From assembly GCF_050483325.1 (NCBI RefSeq), contig NZ_JBCMYF010000018.1, positions 1 to 64,000 on the forward strand: a stretch of DNA of 64,000 nucleotides, in the 5' to 3' direction. Position numbers and translations under genes: made by a program. This document shows, one piece after another, positions 43,009 through 51,747 of the stretch (position 1 is the stretch's first letter; every line of letters begins with the position of its first letter). The notes under the pieces were generated by a model, which saw only the letters and a program-made list of their open reading frames with translations, was not told the origin of the DNA and searched no databases. This DNA comes from Bacillus_P idriensis_A (lineage in GTDB: Bacteria; Bacillota; Bacilli; Bacillales; Bacillaceae).

Positions 43009-43554
43009 TTATGGTCCAACAACTTTAAGCGGATCCACCCAAACCTTTTTTCCGCCAAACTCAACTAATACCCATGTACATTCAACAGTTATTCCACTCT
43101 CAGCGGCTTTGCTGATGGTATCAGCTGAAATTTCATTCGTTACATCCAGCAGATTCTGGATTAAGCGATCAAGTTTTTCATTAAACTTGTTTTGCAGCTT
43201 TTCAAGATTTTCATTTTCTTTCAGGAGCTTTTCTTCTGCATTCTCCATTTTTTTCAACAATTTTTCATCATCATTTTCATCCTGAAGCTCTATAGCCAAG
43301 CTTGTGATCACTGATTGTACTTGTACGATTCGTTCTTGAGTCTTTTGTTTCTCTTTTACATATCTGCTCTCTAGTTTCTCTGAGTCTTCAACTGCATTTT
43401 CTATTAATGAATCTATTTTCCCATTCGCCTCCGCGACCAGCAAATGAACTTCTTCCTCACTTAATCGTTTGTTGCTTTCTGCGAAAGCTGCAGGAACTGC
43501 TGAAGAAATGGTCATAAATAAAATAGCCAGTACAAGCGAAACAATCTTTCTCAT
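43009..43554 (-). CDS. secreted coiled-coil protein of unknown function
   Basis: This 181-aa protein has a clear signal peptide (MRKIVSLVLAILFMTISSAV...AFA|ESNK), then a long charged coiled coil (about 35-145, many Glu, Lys and Leu) and a short C-terminal module ECTWVLVEFGGKKVWVDPLKVVG that looks like a small beta SH3-type unit. GGGGGATG precedes the start. Family not recognised; the neighbours do not suggest a function. Confidence 0.75.
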   Translation of the reverse strand: MRKIVSLVLAILFMTISSAVPAAFAESNKRLSEEEVHLLVAEANGKIDSLIENAVEDSEKLESRYVKEKQKTQERIVQVQSVITSLAIELQDENDDEKLLKKMENAEEKLLKENENLEKLQNKFNEKLDRLIQNLLDVTNEISADTISKAAESGITVECTWVLVEFGGKKVWVDPLKVVGP

Positions 43555-43775
43555 TTTTCATCCCCCTGTTTTTTTACTGATTAATCATAATTTTTTAACT
43601 TTTCATTGCTATTATATATCAATGCTGACAATATGTAGTAAAAAAGATCGAATTTTGTAAAAAAAGCATGATTAATATTTCCGCAGGAGGAAAAAGGCTG
43701 TTTTTTCAGACATTAGAGGGAACTGAAGTTTCGCCACGAACGGTACCAAATCCATTAGTTGTTCATTTTCACAAT

Positions 43776-43812
43776 AAAAAAGTGATGCAGCATTTGCTGC
43801 ATCACTTTTTAT
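43776..43812 (-). terminator. terminator of the CPA1 antiporter gene
   Basis: AAAAAGTGATGCAGCA / TGCTGCATCACTTTTT is a perfect 16-bp stem that overlaps the stop codon; A and T runs make it bidirectional. Confidence 0.88.
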
Positions 43813-45278
43813 TCAAAGCTACTTGCGCTCTCAACGCTTTCACCCTGAAATATAGTCTTGATTTTTTCCCGGTTTTTCTTGGAGACAAGAATATATAAGG
43901 TATCCCCAGAATAGATGTTTGTATCTCCCCTTGGGGTATGAAGCTTTTCATTTCTTATGACAGCCGTAATTAAAGCATCATTCGGCAGCTCAATGTCCTT
44001 TAATTCTTTTCCTGAAACACTTGCGCTTTCTCCAACTTCAAGCTCAATCATCTCATTATTGGTTTTCCCGATTGAGATTAATTCAAGGGTATGAGGCACT
44101 GAATTTTTTTTGCTTTCTGAAAGCTTCAGCATATTGGCAAGAGGTGTAAGCGTCGCCCCTTGAAGCAGAGCTGACGTGAGAACAACGAAGAAAACGACAT
44201 TAAAAATCAGCTGGCTGTTTTCAACCCCTGCAAGCATCGGATAAGTAGCCAGAACAATCGGAACCGCTCCCCTGAGTCCCGCCCAAGAAATAAACAGCTT
44301 TTCTTTCACAGAATACTTTGAGACAACCATGCTGATGAATACGCCTATCGGACGGGCCACCAGCATTAAGATCACAGACAGCAGCAAACCTTCCCAGATG
44401 ATGTCTAACAGCTGATTAGGGAATACAAGCAATCCCAGCAAAATAAACATTAAAATCTGCATCATCCATGCAAAACCTTCATTAAACCGGATAATGGAAT
44501 GACGGAATGTCAGATCTGAATTTCCGACTATTACAGCCATTACATATACAGCAAGCAGCCCGCTTGCGTGGGCAAACGTTGTTAAACCGTAAGTTAAAAT
44601 CGCAAAGGCAAGTGATAAAACCGGATAAAGTCCCGACGAGTCCAAATTTATTTTGTTAATGGTCCAAACCGCAAGTTTCCCGAAAAGCAATCCTGCTGCA
44701 AGACCAAATCCCATTTCCCAGAAAAACCTTAATATCAGGCCAATAAAACTCGTATCTGGCTGCCCAATCAGATGAATGATCGTTACTGTCAGAAATACGG
44801 CCATGGGATCATTCGTACCAGATTCAGCCTCCAGAGTAGACGTCAATCTCTTTCTGATGTTCTTGTTCCCAAGAACAGCAAAAACCGCTGCAGCATCCGT
44901 TGACCCAACGATCGCGCCAAATAATAACCCCTCAAGCCAAGTTAAATCGAGAATGAATTTTGCAAATACACCGATAATAATCGTCGTAATAAAAACACCG
45001 ATTGTAGCAAGCATGGATGATGGCACAAGAATTTTTCTAACATCCACCCATTTTGTTTGTAAACCGCCATCAAAAATAATAATGATCAGGGCGAGAATAC
45101 CAAAAAGCTGGGCAAGCTTTGCATTATCAAAATAAATATAATGACTGAGCACCATACCGACAACGATAAAAAATACCAGGGAAGGCAATCCAAGCCGAGA
45201 GGAAAACTTTGCCGTCATAACACCGATTGTAAGAAGAACAGCTAAAATTAGAATGATATTATCCACAGAAAACGACAA
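43809..45278 (-). CDS. CPA1-family cation/proton antiporter with TrkA_C domain
   Basis: This 489-aa protein has about 12-13 helices (about 1-395) with the CPA1 core GAIVGSTDAAAVFAVLGNK and SGTNDPMAVFLTV and AGLRGAVPIVLATYPML, then a soluble RCK_C/TrkA_C domain (about 405-480; GESASVSGKELKDIELPNDALITAVIRNEKLHTPRGDTNIYSGDTLYIL). This is the layout of NhaP2/CvrA K+(Na+)/H+ antiporters, with ligand gating likely through the RCK_C domain. Confidence 0.88.
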   Translation of the reverse strand: MSFSVDNIILILAVLLTIGVMTAKFSSRLGLPSLVFFIVVGMVLSHYIYFDNAKLAQLFGILALIIIIFDGGLQTKWVDVRKILVPSSMLATIGVFITTIIIGVFAKFILDLTWLEGLLFGAIVGSTDAAAVFAVLGNKNIRKRLTSTLEAESGTNDPMAVFLTVTIIHLIGQPDTSFIGLILRFFWEMGFGLAAGLLFGKLAVWTINKINLDSSGLYPVLSLAFAILTYGLTTFAHASGLLAVYVMAVIVGNSDLTFRHSIIRFNEGFAWMMQILMFILLGLLVFPNQLLDIIWEGLLLSVILMLVARPIGVFISMVVSKYSVKEKLFISWAGLRGAVPIVLATYPMLAGVENSQLIFNVVFFVVLTSALLQGATLTPLANMLKLSESKKNSVPHTLELISIGKTNNEMIELEVGESASVSGKELKDIELPNDALITAVIRNEKLHTPRGDTNIYSGDTLYILVSKKNREKIKTIFQGESVESASSFE

Positions 45279-45672
45279 TACAGCATCACCTCATAGTTTG
45301 ATTTTTGCAGGCTCTTTGCGTAAACATTGTTGATCTCGCAAGACCGTAAAAAAATTGGGTTTTGGATTTTTTACATTCCTTCCGCATTGTTTCAATGGCT
45401 TAGTATTTCTAACAGAAAACTTGGTGCGGGAGGTATATCTAAACAATCAATGCGAAAACAGCCTGTTTGTAAAACGTTTTGAAGAGTTTTAATAGGGGAA
45501 TAAGTCTATTTTATCGCAACATTCAGCCTAACGTCTAGAAATTGGCCTTGGGAAAAAGATTTTCTGATTTTAATCTATGGGTGTTTCTTCCTCCAATATA
45601 ATGGTCTACTTATGTTAAAATAATTGTTATGAAATAATGATACTTCAGCTAATAGATTCAGAGGTGACTTAT
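45279..45672 (+). promoter_or_regulatory. 394-bp gap with a candidate sigma-B-like promoter
   Basis: GTTTTG (45476-45481), 14 bp, GGGAAT (45496-45501) fits the sigma-B consensus GTTTAA-N12/14-GGGTAT in 9 of 12 positions. It would leave a 165-nt leader before the B12-binding gene. A TATAAT at 45597-45602 has no clear -35. AACAATCAATGCGAAAACAG (about 45450) also occurs near 36325. No gene seen in the gap. Confidence 0.35.
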
Positions 45673-46332
45673 ATGGAAAAAGACTCGGCAGCTTTTACAC
45701 GATTGCTTTTAAATGGCAATCAAAACCGGGCATGGCAGATGGTTGAAGCAAGGCATGCAGATGGTGCAGAACCTATTACAATCTTTCAAGAGCTGCTGAC
45801 ACCGGCTATGGCACATATAGGGATACTCTGGGAAGAGGATCAAATATCAGTTGCCGATGAGCACTTAGCGACGACAACTTGTGATTTTGTCCTCTCCAGA
45901 TACCAGCAGCACATTCTGACAGAACCGAAGCAAACGGAATCCAACAAGAAAGCCATGTTTTTATGCATAGAGGATGAACTTCATCACCTTGGTCTTAAGA
46001 TGGTTTCTATTTTGTTTGAACTAAACGGATATAAAACAAAGCTTTTTGGAGCAAATCTCCCATTGGAATATGCCCTGAAAACAGCAGCTGACTGGCAGCC
46101 GGACGTAATCGGCCTTTCTTTTTCCCTGCGAAAGCACGCAAACCGCCTGAATCACTACATTCAGGAGCTTGAACAGTTAGAACACTCTCCTGTTGTTATC
46201 GTTGGAGGAAGGCTAGTCTCAACTATAAATAAAGCTGAATACTGTTCTGATAAGACGCGGCTATTTCATGCATTGACTGATCTCTATGAATGGCTGAGCA
46301 GTTTAGATAAAAAGGAAAATTCCCATGTTTGA
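45673..46332 (+). CDS. B12-binding protein (CarH-like cobalamin module)
   Basis: This 219-aa protein consists only of a B12-binding_2 helical cap (about 10-85) and a B12-binding Rossmann domain (about 92-215). Trp53, Glu63 and His64 (ILW...ADEH) lie at the spacing of Trp131, Glu141 and His142 of the adenosylcobalamin photoreceptor CarH. ELHHLG (102-107) supplies the base-off axial His104 with Glu for the usual Asp. GLSFSL and VVIVGG complete the fold. There is no helix-turn-helix. GAGGTGA precedes the ATG. Its stop overlaps the next gene, a PAS/STAS protein, by 8 bp, so the two are expected to work together. Confidence 0.85.
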   Translation: MEKDSAAFTRLLLNGNQNRAWQMVEARHADGAEPITIFQELLTPAMAHIGILWEEDQISVADEHLATTTCDFVLSRYQQHILTEPKQTESNKKAMFLCIEDELHHLGLKMVSILFELNGYKTKLFGANLPLEYALKTAADWQPDVIGLSFSLRKHANRLNHYIQELEQLEHSPVVIVGGRLVSTINKAEYCSDKTRLFHALTDLYEWLSSLDKKENSHV

Positions 46333-47068
46333 CGGCAGAATGCTTCCTCTTCCTTTTTTTAAATTAAGTCACAGCTTCCGTATAGAGGAACAATCTCATG
46401 CAGCATTAAAATTGTTCCAGGAAACAGAAAGCTTTATTGACTTAATTGACGAAGACAGCAGAACTAAAGCAGAAAAAGTTCTAAAATCAGATAAACAAGA
46501 AACAGAGCTGGTTTTAAAAACACACAGCTCTCCTCTCGCCTTATTTAAAGTAAACATCAGCAGGGATGATGATTTCATTTATCTTCTGTTAACAGAGCAA
46601 AACTCACGCATGGAAGCTCTCGTCCATCAAGTAGAGCTTCACCGCAGAAGACTGGCAGAAACAGATCTTCAGCTCCTTGCAAAAAAAGAAGAAGCCGAAG
46701 ATGCATACAATCGAATTGTTGAACTTTCCAGCCCGTTTATCATGCTGACCAAAAAAGCCGTGCTCATTCCGCTGTTCGGATCGCTGACAAAAGATCTGAT
46801 TTCTATAAATACAGTCCGATTGTTAAACCTTCTGGCGGATTCAGGAGCCGAACAGGTTTTTATTGATTTTCATGGTGTAGGCGAGATCACTGAAGCTGGA
46901 ATACATGACCTTTCAAATCTCGTTCAGGAATTCAGCCTGATGGGCGCAGCTGCATTTTTTGCAAGTTTGACGCCCGCACAGGCAAAAGAAGTATACAAAA
47001 TTCATTCGAACATTGATGTCACCTATGTTCAGAATTTGAATACCGCCCTTGAAACCTATCTTTTATGA
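46325..47068 (+). CDS. PAS-STAS protein, RsbR-like
   Basis: This 247-aa protein has an N-terminal PAS-like region (about 8-95; PFFKLSHSFRIEEQSHAALKLF), a short coiled coil (about 96-130), and a C-terminal STAS domain (about 138-245; LIPLFGSLTKDLI...VFIDFHGVGEITEAGIHDLSNLVQEFSLMGAAAFFASLTPAQAKEV). The STAS part resembles RsbR and YtvA co-antagonists that build stressosomes; a Thr sits in the loop where RsbR is phosphorylated (EITEAG). It overlaps the B12-binding gene and is translationally coupled to it. A role in passing a cobalamin or light signal to an RsbT-like kinase is inference. Confidence 0.8.
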   Translation: MFDGRMLPLPFFKLSHSFRIEEQSHAALKLFQETESFIDLIDEDSRTKAEKVLKSDKQETELVLKTHSSPLALFKVNISRDDDFIYLLLTEQNSRMEALVHQVELHRRRLAETDLQLLAKKEEAEDAYNRIVELSSPFIMLTKKAVLIPLFGSLTKDLISINTVRLLNLLADSGAEQVFIDFHGVGEITEAGIHDLSNLVQEFSLMGAAAFFASLTPAQAKEVYKIHSNIDVTYVQNLNTALETYLL

Positions 47069-47152
47069 TAGGTTTTTCTTTTTCACGAATTTGACTAAAG
47101 TACTCTCCGCTAGACCGAGGCATTGTTAGGGAAAAGTAGCTCTTGAATCGTT

Positions 47153-47216
47153 CCCTCCTAAACCGAATTTCGATCTGACCACGAATCTTACCCTCCGAAA
47201 CCGGATTTCGATCTGA
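47153..47216. repeat. 26-bp direct repeat in the 47069-47339 gap
   Basis: CCCTCCTAAACCGAATTTCG (47153 on, to 47178) recurs as CCCTCCGAAACCGGATTTCG (47191 on, to 47216) with only 2 differences in 26 bases; period 38. Apart from this the 270-bp gap shows no gene. Confidence 0.6.
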
Positions 47217-47339
47217 GAGGGTACGCAAGTCCACAAATCGAACGGCGTTAACAAAATAACGGTATTAGAGGTTAGTAAAGGCAGGACTTTCCAGATCCAT
47301 CAAGAAGTTATCCTTATCAGATTTACGGGAGGGATTTTC

Positions 47340-47711
47340 TTGAAAAAGAGGAATGATGACTTATCAAACAGAGATTTAATCGGCTCTATCTATAAGGATT
47401 TTGAAAAAAAAGGCGGTGCTGAAAAATTGCCGGGCATGGGCAAGCCTTTTCCAAAAGGTGCTCTGGAAGGAGATATTTTCACAAAAATCGTCAAAAACGC
47501 AAACTACCTGCCTGCATGGGTTAAATTGCAGAAAGAGATTAAGCAGCGCATAGAAAACTTGATGAAGCTGAGTGATGATGAAAAACGGACAGCAGAAGCA
47601 GAATTGATTAATAAAGAGATTATGAAATACAACCGCTCTTGTCCCGCCGCCCTGCAAAAAAACTTAATTTCTCTTAGTGAGCTTGAAAAACATTATAAAC
47701 TTTGGGAATAA
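47340..47711 (+). CDS. DUF1992 (DnaJ-C28-like) protein
   Basis: This 123-aa protein has the conserved core IGSIYKDFEKKGGAEKLPGMGKPFP and YNRSCPAALQKNLISLSELEKHYKLW of the DUF1992 family, which is found in human DNAJC28 but has no J domain here. The TTG start is 6 bases after GGAGGG; no ATG lies near. Function unknown. Confidence 0.85.
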   Translation: MKKRNDDLSNRDLIGSIYKDFEKKGGAEKLPGMGKPFPKGALEGDIFTKIVKNANYLPAWVKLQKEIKQRIENLMKLSDDEKRTAEAELINKEIMKYNRSCPAALQKNLISLSELEKHYKLWE

Positions 47712-47836
47712 CAAATAAAGATAAACCTATGTCCATTCAAAAAATAGAGTTCACTGATGAAACCGGGAAATGATGCTTTCATGCTATAATGAAAACAATT
47801 TTGTTTCACCTTTTCTCCTTATGGGAAAAGCTACAT

Positions 47837-49021
47837 ATGGCAAATCTCCGCAAACTCATGGAATTGAGAAATACATCAAAAGGTGGTGCATATCATTTGC
47901 CGAAAGACAAACTTTTTAAAATTGGATATGGAATCATTATTTTTTTAACGATTATTCTGCTGTCAACTAAAGTAGATTTCATTTTCAGACCGCTTGAAAT
48001 CATATTCACGACCCTGTTTTTTCCCTTTTTGGTTTCAGGGATCATCTTTTATTTACTTCGCCCAATCGTACGGTTTTTAGGCAGAAAAGGTGTTCCGAAT
48101 ACCATTTCGATCATCATTATTTATTTGCTGGTCATTGGACTTGGAACCTTGCTTGTATTCTTGATCGGGCCGGTTATTCAAAAACAATTTCAAGAACTGA
48201 TCAAAAACTTTCCTCAGATTGTGCAAACCCTTCAGGATAATCTTCTCGCTCTAAGAGAAAATAAATGGTTCGCCAGGTTTGAACAGAATGATATTCTGAC
48301 ATTTGAAAAGATGACAGCCTCTGTAACAGACTATTTCCAGTCGAATGTCAGCAACATAGGCAGCCGTGTTTCTAATTTCATTGGAATTCTGACAAGCATT
48401 GCAACTATCTTTGTAACCGTGCCGTTTATTGTTTTTTATTTGCTGAAAGACGGTGAATATGCGCCAAAGCAGGTTTTGCGCTTTTTGCCCTATACAAAAG
48501 CAAACGAAGCCAAGCTTATTTTAAAAGATATGGATCATGCACTAAGCTCCTACATTCAAGGACAGGCACTTGTGAGCCTTGTGGTTGGCGTGATGATGTA
48601 CATAGGCTATTTAATCATCGGGCTTGATTATTCCATCCTTCTTGCCATGTTTGCGATGCTGACAAACGTCATCCCATTCCTTGGGCCGTTTATCGCAGTA
48701 ATCCCTGCGGTCATTGTTGGCTTCCTGGATTCACCTTTTATGGTCATACAAGTGCTCATCGTTGTAATTGTCGTTCAGCAAATCGACGGAAATGTTTCCT
48801 CGCCGCTGATCATGGGCAAGAGACTTGATATTCACCCATTGACCATCATCCTGCTGCTGATTGTGGCTGGAAGCATGGGAGGATTGCTTGGAATGCTTCT
48901 TGCCGTTCCGACCTATGCTATATTGAAGGTCATTTGCAGCCACTCTTACAGACTTTACCTTCTCCGGAAAGAACGGCTTGATCCAATCCGGAACACGAAT
49001 ATTGACATTGAAACGGAGTAA
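47837..49021 (+). CDS. AI-2E family transporter (TqsA/YdiK-like)
   Basis: This protein of about 394 aa has eight or so helices with the family regions LVSGIIFYLLRPIVRFLGRKG, VPFIVFYLLKDGEY and the C-terminal NVSSPLIMGKRLDIHPLTIILLL. Family members export small solutes or signals, or act as Na+/H+ antiporters. A TGCTATAAT extended -10 box at 47781-47789 puts the transcription start after the upstream ATG at 47789, so I chose the ATG at 47837; its ribosome site is weak. Confidence 0.85.
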   Translation: MANLRKLMELRNTSKGGAYHLPKDKLFKIGYGIIIFLTIILLSTKVDFIFRPLEIIFTTLFFPFLVSGIIFYLLRPIVRFLGRKGVPNTISIIIIYLLVIGLGTLLVFLIGPVIQKQFQELIKNFPQIVQTLQDNLLALRENKWFARFEQNDILTFEKMTASVTDYFQSNVSNIGSRVSNFIGILTSIATIFVTVPFIVFYLLKDGEYAPKQVLRFLPYTKANEAKLILKDMDHALSSYIQGQALVSLVVGVMMYIGYLIIGLDYSILLAMFAMLTNVIPFLGPFIAVIPAVIVGFLDSPFMVIQVLIVVIVVQQIDGNVSSPLIMGKRLDIHPLTIILLLIVAGSMGGLLGMLLAVPTYAILKVICSHSYRLYLLRKERLDPIRNTNIDIETE

Positions 49022-49082
49022 TTTCTGTCAGTTTGAAGGATAGTAACTATAGAAAAATAATCATGATTTGGCAGGTGGTCAT

Positions 49083-50051
49083 ATGACGTTTTTTCAGCTA
49101 CTTAAAAAAGGGAATAAATCATCAGGCATTGCAGCTCTCGGAAATACTGCGCTAACTATTATTAAAGGAATTGCTGCTTTTATAAGCGGCAATGGAACGA
49201 TGTTCGCCACTACTTTGCATTCAGCTGCCGATGCCATCAACCAGGGTTTTGTGTTTGTCGGAAGCGCTCTTGCTGAAAAAGCTCCGACAAAACGTTTTCC
49301 GACAGGTTTCGGACGGGTCGTAAATCTCTTCGTCCTGATAGCGGTAATTGTGATTTCCATCATGGCATATGAAACACTCCATAAAGGCTGGGAACTGATT
49401 CAACACCCTAAGGCAACAACAAATATCCTGTTAAATGCAAGCATTCTTGTCATCGCCGTTATTATTGATGGTCTCATTCTAATAAAAGCAATGAAAGAAA
49501 TTGCCCATGAGACCAGAACGGAAGCAAAAGGATTTGCCCTTGCAGCTAATGCGTTCAAAAATGTAAGCCTTGCTTCTCCGCCGACAAGACTTGTTTTCTA
49601 CGAAGACATCATTGCTACATTTGGTGCACTATTAGCCCTTGTATCTATCGTAGTGTCTTATTTCACCGGCTTGTATGTTTTAGATGGTGTAGGCACTATG
49701 CTGATTGGAGTACTGCTGATAGGCATAGCCGTTAAAATCGGATATGAAAATACAATTGGATTAATCGGAGTTGCTGCCCCTAAAGATGTCGAAGACCGGA
49801 TTGCAGAAATGATTCTCGCTGACCCTGATGTAGAGGACATTAAAAATCTCCGTATTCTTCAGGAAGGCCGCAAATATCATGTTGAAAGCTATCTGGAACT
49901 AAAACCCGGGTTATCACTTGCCGTAGCAGATGATATAAAAATACGGGTGAGAGATCACTTATATACCGATCCTGATATTGCCGATGTCACCCTTGGCATC
50001 TTCGAGTCAGACGGAGTTAATACATGGGGATTGAATGAAACAACTGAATAA
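49083..50051 (+). CDS. cation diffusion facilitator (CDF) transporter
   Basis: This 322-aa protein has six helices with the TM2 metal site HSAADAINQ and the TM5 site FYEDIIATFGALLA, and a C-terminal ferredoxin-like domain (about 225-310). CDF proteins export divalent metals (Zn, Mn, Fe) in exchange for protons; the TM5 pair is unlike the HxxxD of zinc exporters, so specificity is open. I chose the ATG at 49083 after AGGTGG; an in-frame TTG occurs at 49068. Confidence 0.85.
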   Translation: MTFFQLLKKGNKSSGIAALGNTALTIIKGIAAFISGNGTMFATTLHSAADAINQGFVFVGSALAEKAPTKRFPTGFGRVVNLFVLIAVIVISIMAYETLHKGWELIQHPKATTNILLNASILVIAVIIDGLILIKAMKEIAHETRTEAKGFALAANAFKNVSLASPPTRLVFYEDIIATFGALLALVSIVVSYFTGLYVLDGVGTMLIGVLLIGIAVKIGYENTIGLIGVAAPKDVEDRIAEMILADPDVEDIKNLRILQEGRKYHVESYLELKPGLSLAVADDIKIRVRDHLYTDPDIADVTLGIFESDGVNTWGLNETTE

Positions 50052-50056
50052 AAACT

Positions 50057-50096
50057 TAGAGAAAAGGACCATTTAAAAGTGGTCCTTTTCTCATTG
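50057..50096 (+). terminator. terminator after the CDF gene
   Basis: GAGAAAAGGACCA / TGGTCCTTTTCTC, a perfect 13-bp stem. Confidence 0.88.
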
Positions 50097-50254
50097 TATT
50101 ATATGTGTTTCAAATTGGATGATAAAGGGAAAAGTTTAAATGTTTTCCAACTACTTTCGGGAGGTAATGGGGAAAAATTGAAACTTTATTAAGTTTTATT
50201 CGTTTAAGAAAGTGTACACCTTGAATCACCAAATTGGAGAGGAGTTCGTTTATT

Positions 50255-51115
50255 TTGAAAAAAACAGGATGGATTGTCAGTTTATTGTTTGCATTGCTTT
50301 TAGCTGGATGCGGTCAAAATACCGCTGCTACTGAAGAAAAAGATAACAAAGAAACGGAAACGGAAGCTGAAAGCAAAGAAACAAGTGAAACAGACAAGAA
50401 AACAACATCTAAGGAAGTATTGGCAGCAGCCAGTGAAAAATCAGCTGAGCTTAAAAACTTTGCCATGGACGGCACACTGAATATGGTCATGAAATCCGGG
50501 GAAGAAACGATGGAAACCAATGCTGATATGCAGACAAAAACAAATGTAGATCCGCTCGTCATGCAGCAGACGATGAAAATGGAAGCTGAAGGCCAGACAA
50601 ATACCATTGATATGTATATGGATGAGGAATTCATTTACATAAAAGATCTGCAGTCAGGCGGATGGGTGAAAATGAAACAGGCTGGACCAGGCATGGGCGA
50701 AATGATGAATCAGCAAAAAACGATGACTCCAGCTGAACAAATCAAACAGCTGGAGCAAATGGCAGATGAAATCAACATGGAAGAAACTGATAGTGAATAT
50801 ATCTTAAATATTAAAGGCAATGGTGAAAAATTGATGAGCCTTACAGGTAATATGATGGGCTCTGATCCTGCCATGCAGGCAGCATTGGAACAAATGGACA
50901 TTGAACAAATTGATTATACGTACACGCTGGACAAAGAAACCTATTTTCCAAAATCATTAAAGATGGACATAAAAATGTTTATAACTGAACAGGAGCAGAA
51001 GATCGAAATGCAGCAAACCATCACTTCTCAATTCTCAGAAATGAATGAACTTGAGAACTTATCTATTCCTGAAGAAGTAATAAATGAAGCAGTTGAGGTT
51101 GACCCAGCTGCATAG
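50255..51115 (+). CDS. DUF6612-type lipoprotein
   Basis: This 286-aa lipoprotein has a signal peptide ending in the lipobox LLLAGC (Cys 20 or so), an acidic Glu/Lys/Thr linker (25-55), and an LppX/LolA-like beta domain (about 60-280) rich in Met and Gln. The TTG start at 50255 is 10 bases after GGAGAGGAG. Family members bind unknown hydrophobic ligands; no partner gene is adjacent. Confidence 0.82.
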   Translation: MKKTGWIVSLLFALLLAGCGQNTAATEEKDNKETETEAESKETSETDKKTTSKEVLAAASEKSAELKNFAMDGTLNMVMKSGEETMETNADMQTKTNVDPLVMQQTMKMEAEGQTNTIDMYMDEEFIYIKDLQSGGWVKMKQAGPGMGEMMNQQKTMTPAEQIKQLEQMADEINMEETDSEYILNIKGNGEKLMSLTGNMMGSDPAMQAALEQMDIEQIDYTYTLDKETYFPKSLKMDIKMFITEQEQKIEMQQTITSQFSEMNELENLSIPEEVINEAVEVDPAA

Positions 51116-51150
51116 AAAAGCTGAACCGTCCGTTTAGCTCATGCAAACCA
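51116..51150 (+). repeat. head of the interspersed repeat, followed by a terminator stem
   Basis: AAAAGCTGAACCGTCCGTTTAGC then TCATGCAAAC resembles the head of the elements at 57922 and 58046 (AAAAGCGGAAGCGCCCGTTTAGC...). The element's stem is replaced here by the strong hairpin at 51153-51190. Confidence 0.5.
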
Positions 51151-51152
51151 TA

Positions 51153-51190
51153 AAAACAGGAGATCTTCTTAGTGAAGATCTCCTGTTTTC
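51153..51190. terminator. terminator between the lipoprotein gene and bstA
   Basis: A perfect 16-bp stem (AAAACAGGAGATCTTC / GAAGATCTCCTGTTTT) serves both convergent genes. Confidence 0.88.
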
Positions 51191-51718
51191 TTACCAGCCC
51201 ATTCTTTCTCTAAGGCTTTCTATATGTGCAATATGATGATTGCCATGCCATGCATAAACACCAAATGTTTCTGCAAGTGTAGCTGATGTTTTATTCTCAG
51301 GATGAAAAAATGTCCTGTTAAAATCCGATTCAGATAGAGTCGCCGCAAGCAGGATCAATCGCTTATGAAGAGATTCAAGCAGCACGAGTGACACGTCAAT
51401 TTCCCCATGCTTTGAATCAGCCAATTCTGCCCATTCCTTTTCCTCATACGTACGAATAACCGGGTTTTCTTCTGTTAAGCCAAGTTTTATTCTTATATAA
51501 GCGTTCATATGACTGTCTGCCACATGATGAACCACTTGGCGAACGCTCCACCCTCCTTCGCGGTAAGGCGTATCCAGCTGTGAATCTGATAAATCCAATA
51601 CGGCTGCTTTTAATCTTGATGGTGCTGCAGACAGTTCATGGAGCCAGCTTTCCAAATGGACCGGTTCTATTTTTTCTGGACCATGAAAAAAACCAATAGG
51701 ATATTTTAAATCTTTCAT
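51191..51718 (-). CDS. bstA: bacillithiol S-transferase BstA (YfiT/DinB family)
   Basis: This 175-aa protein closely follows B. subtilis YfiT: DLKYPIGFFHG, TPYREGGWSVRQVVHHVADSHMNAYIRIKL, and the C-terminal YAWHGNHHIAHIESLRERMGW. The three His ligands of the metal site are in VVHHVADSH and GNHHIAHI. It transfers bacillithiol to electrophiles such as fosfomycin-like or bimane substrates. It is a further indication of a bacillithiol-using Bacillaceae. GGGGGG precedes the ATG. Confidence 0.88.
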   Translation of the reverse strand: MKDLKYPIGFFHGPEKIEPVHLESWLHELSAAPSRLKAAVLDLSDSQLDTPYREGGWSVRQVVHHVADSHMNAYIRIKLGLTEENPVIRTYEEKEWAELADSKHGEIDVSLVLLESLHKRLILLAATLSESDFNRTFFHPENKTSATLAETFGVYAWHGNHHIAHIESLRERMGW

Positions 51719-51747
51719 TTATCATCCCCCCCATACAAATCTATTCA

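Noticed and set aside
43668..43898. A 76-aa plus-strand ORF opposite the end of the CPA1 antiporter gene
   Set aside because: It reads through the terminator hairpin and has no ribosome site.
47376..47657. A 93-aa ORF antisense to the DUF1992 gene
   Set aside because: Cys- and Phe-rich shadow of a well-conserved coding frame.
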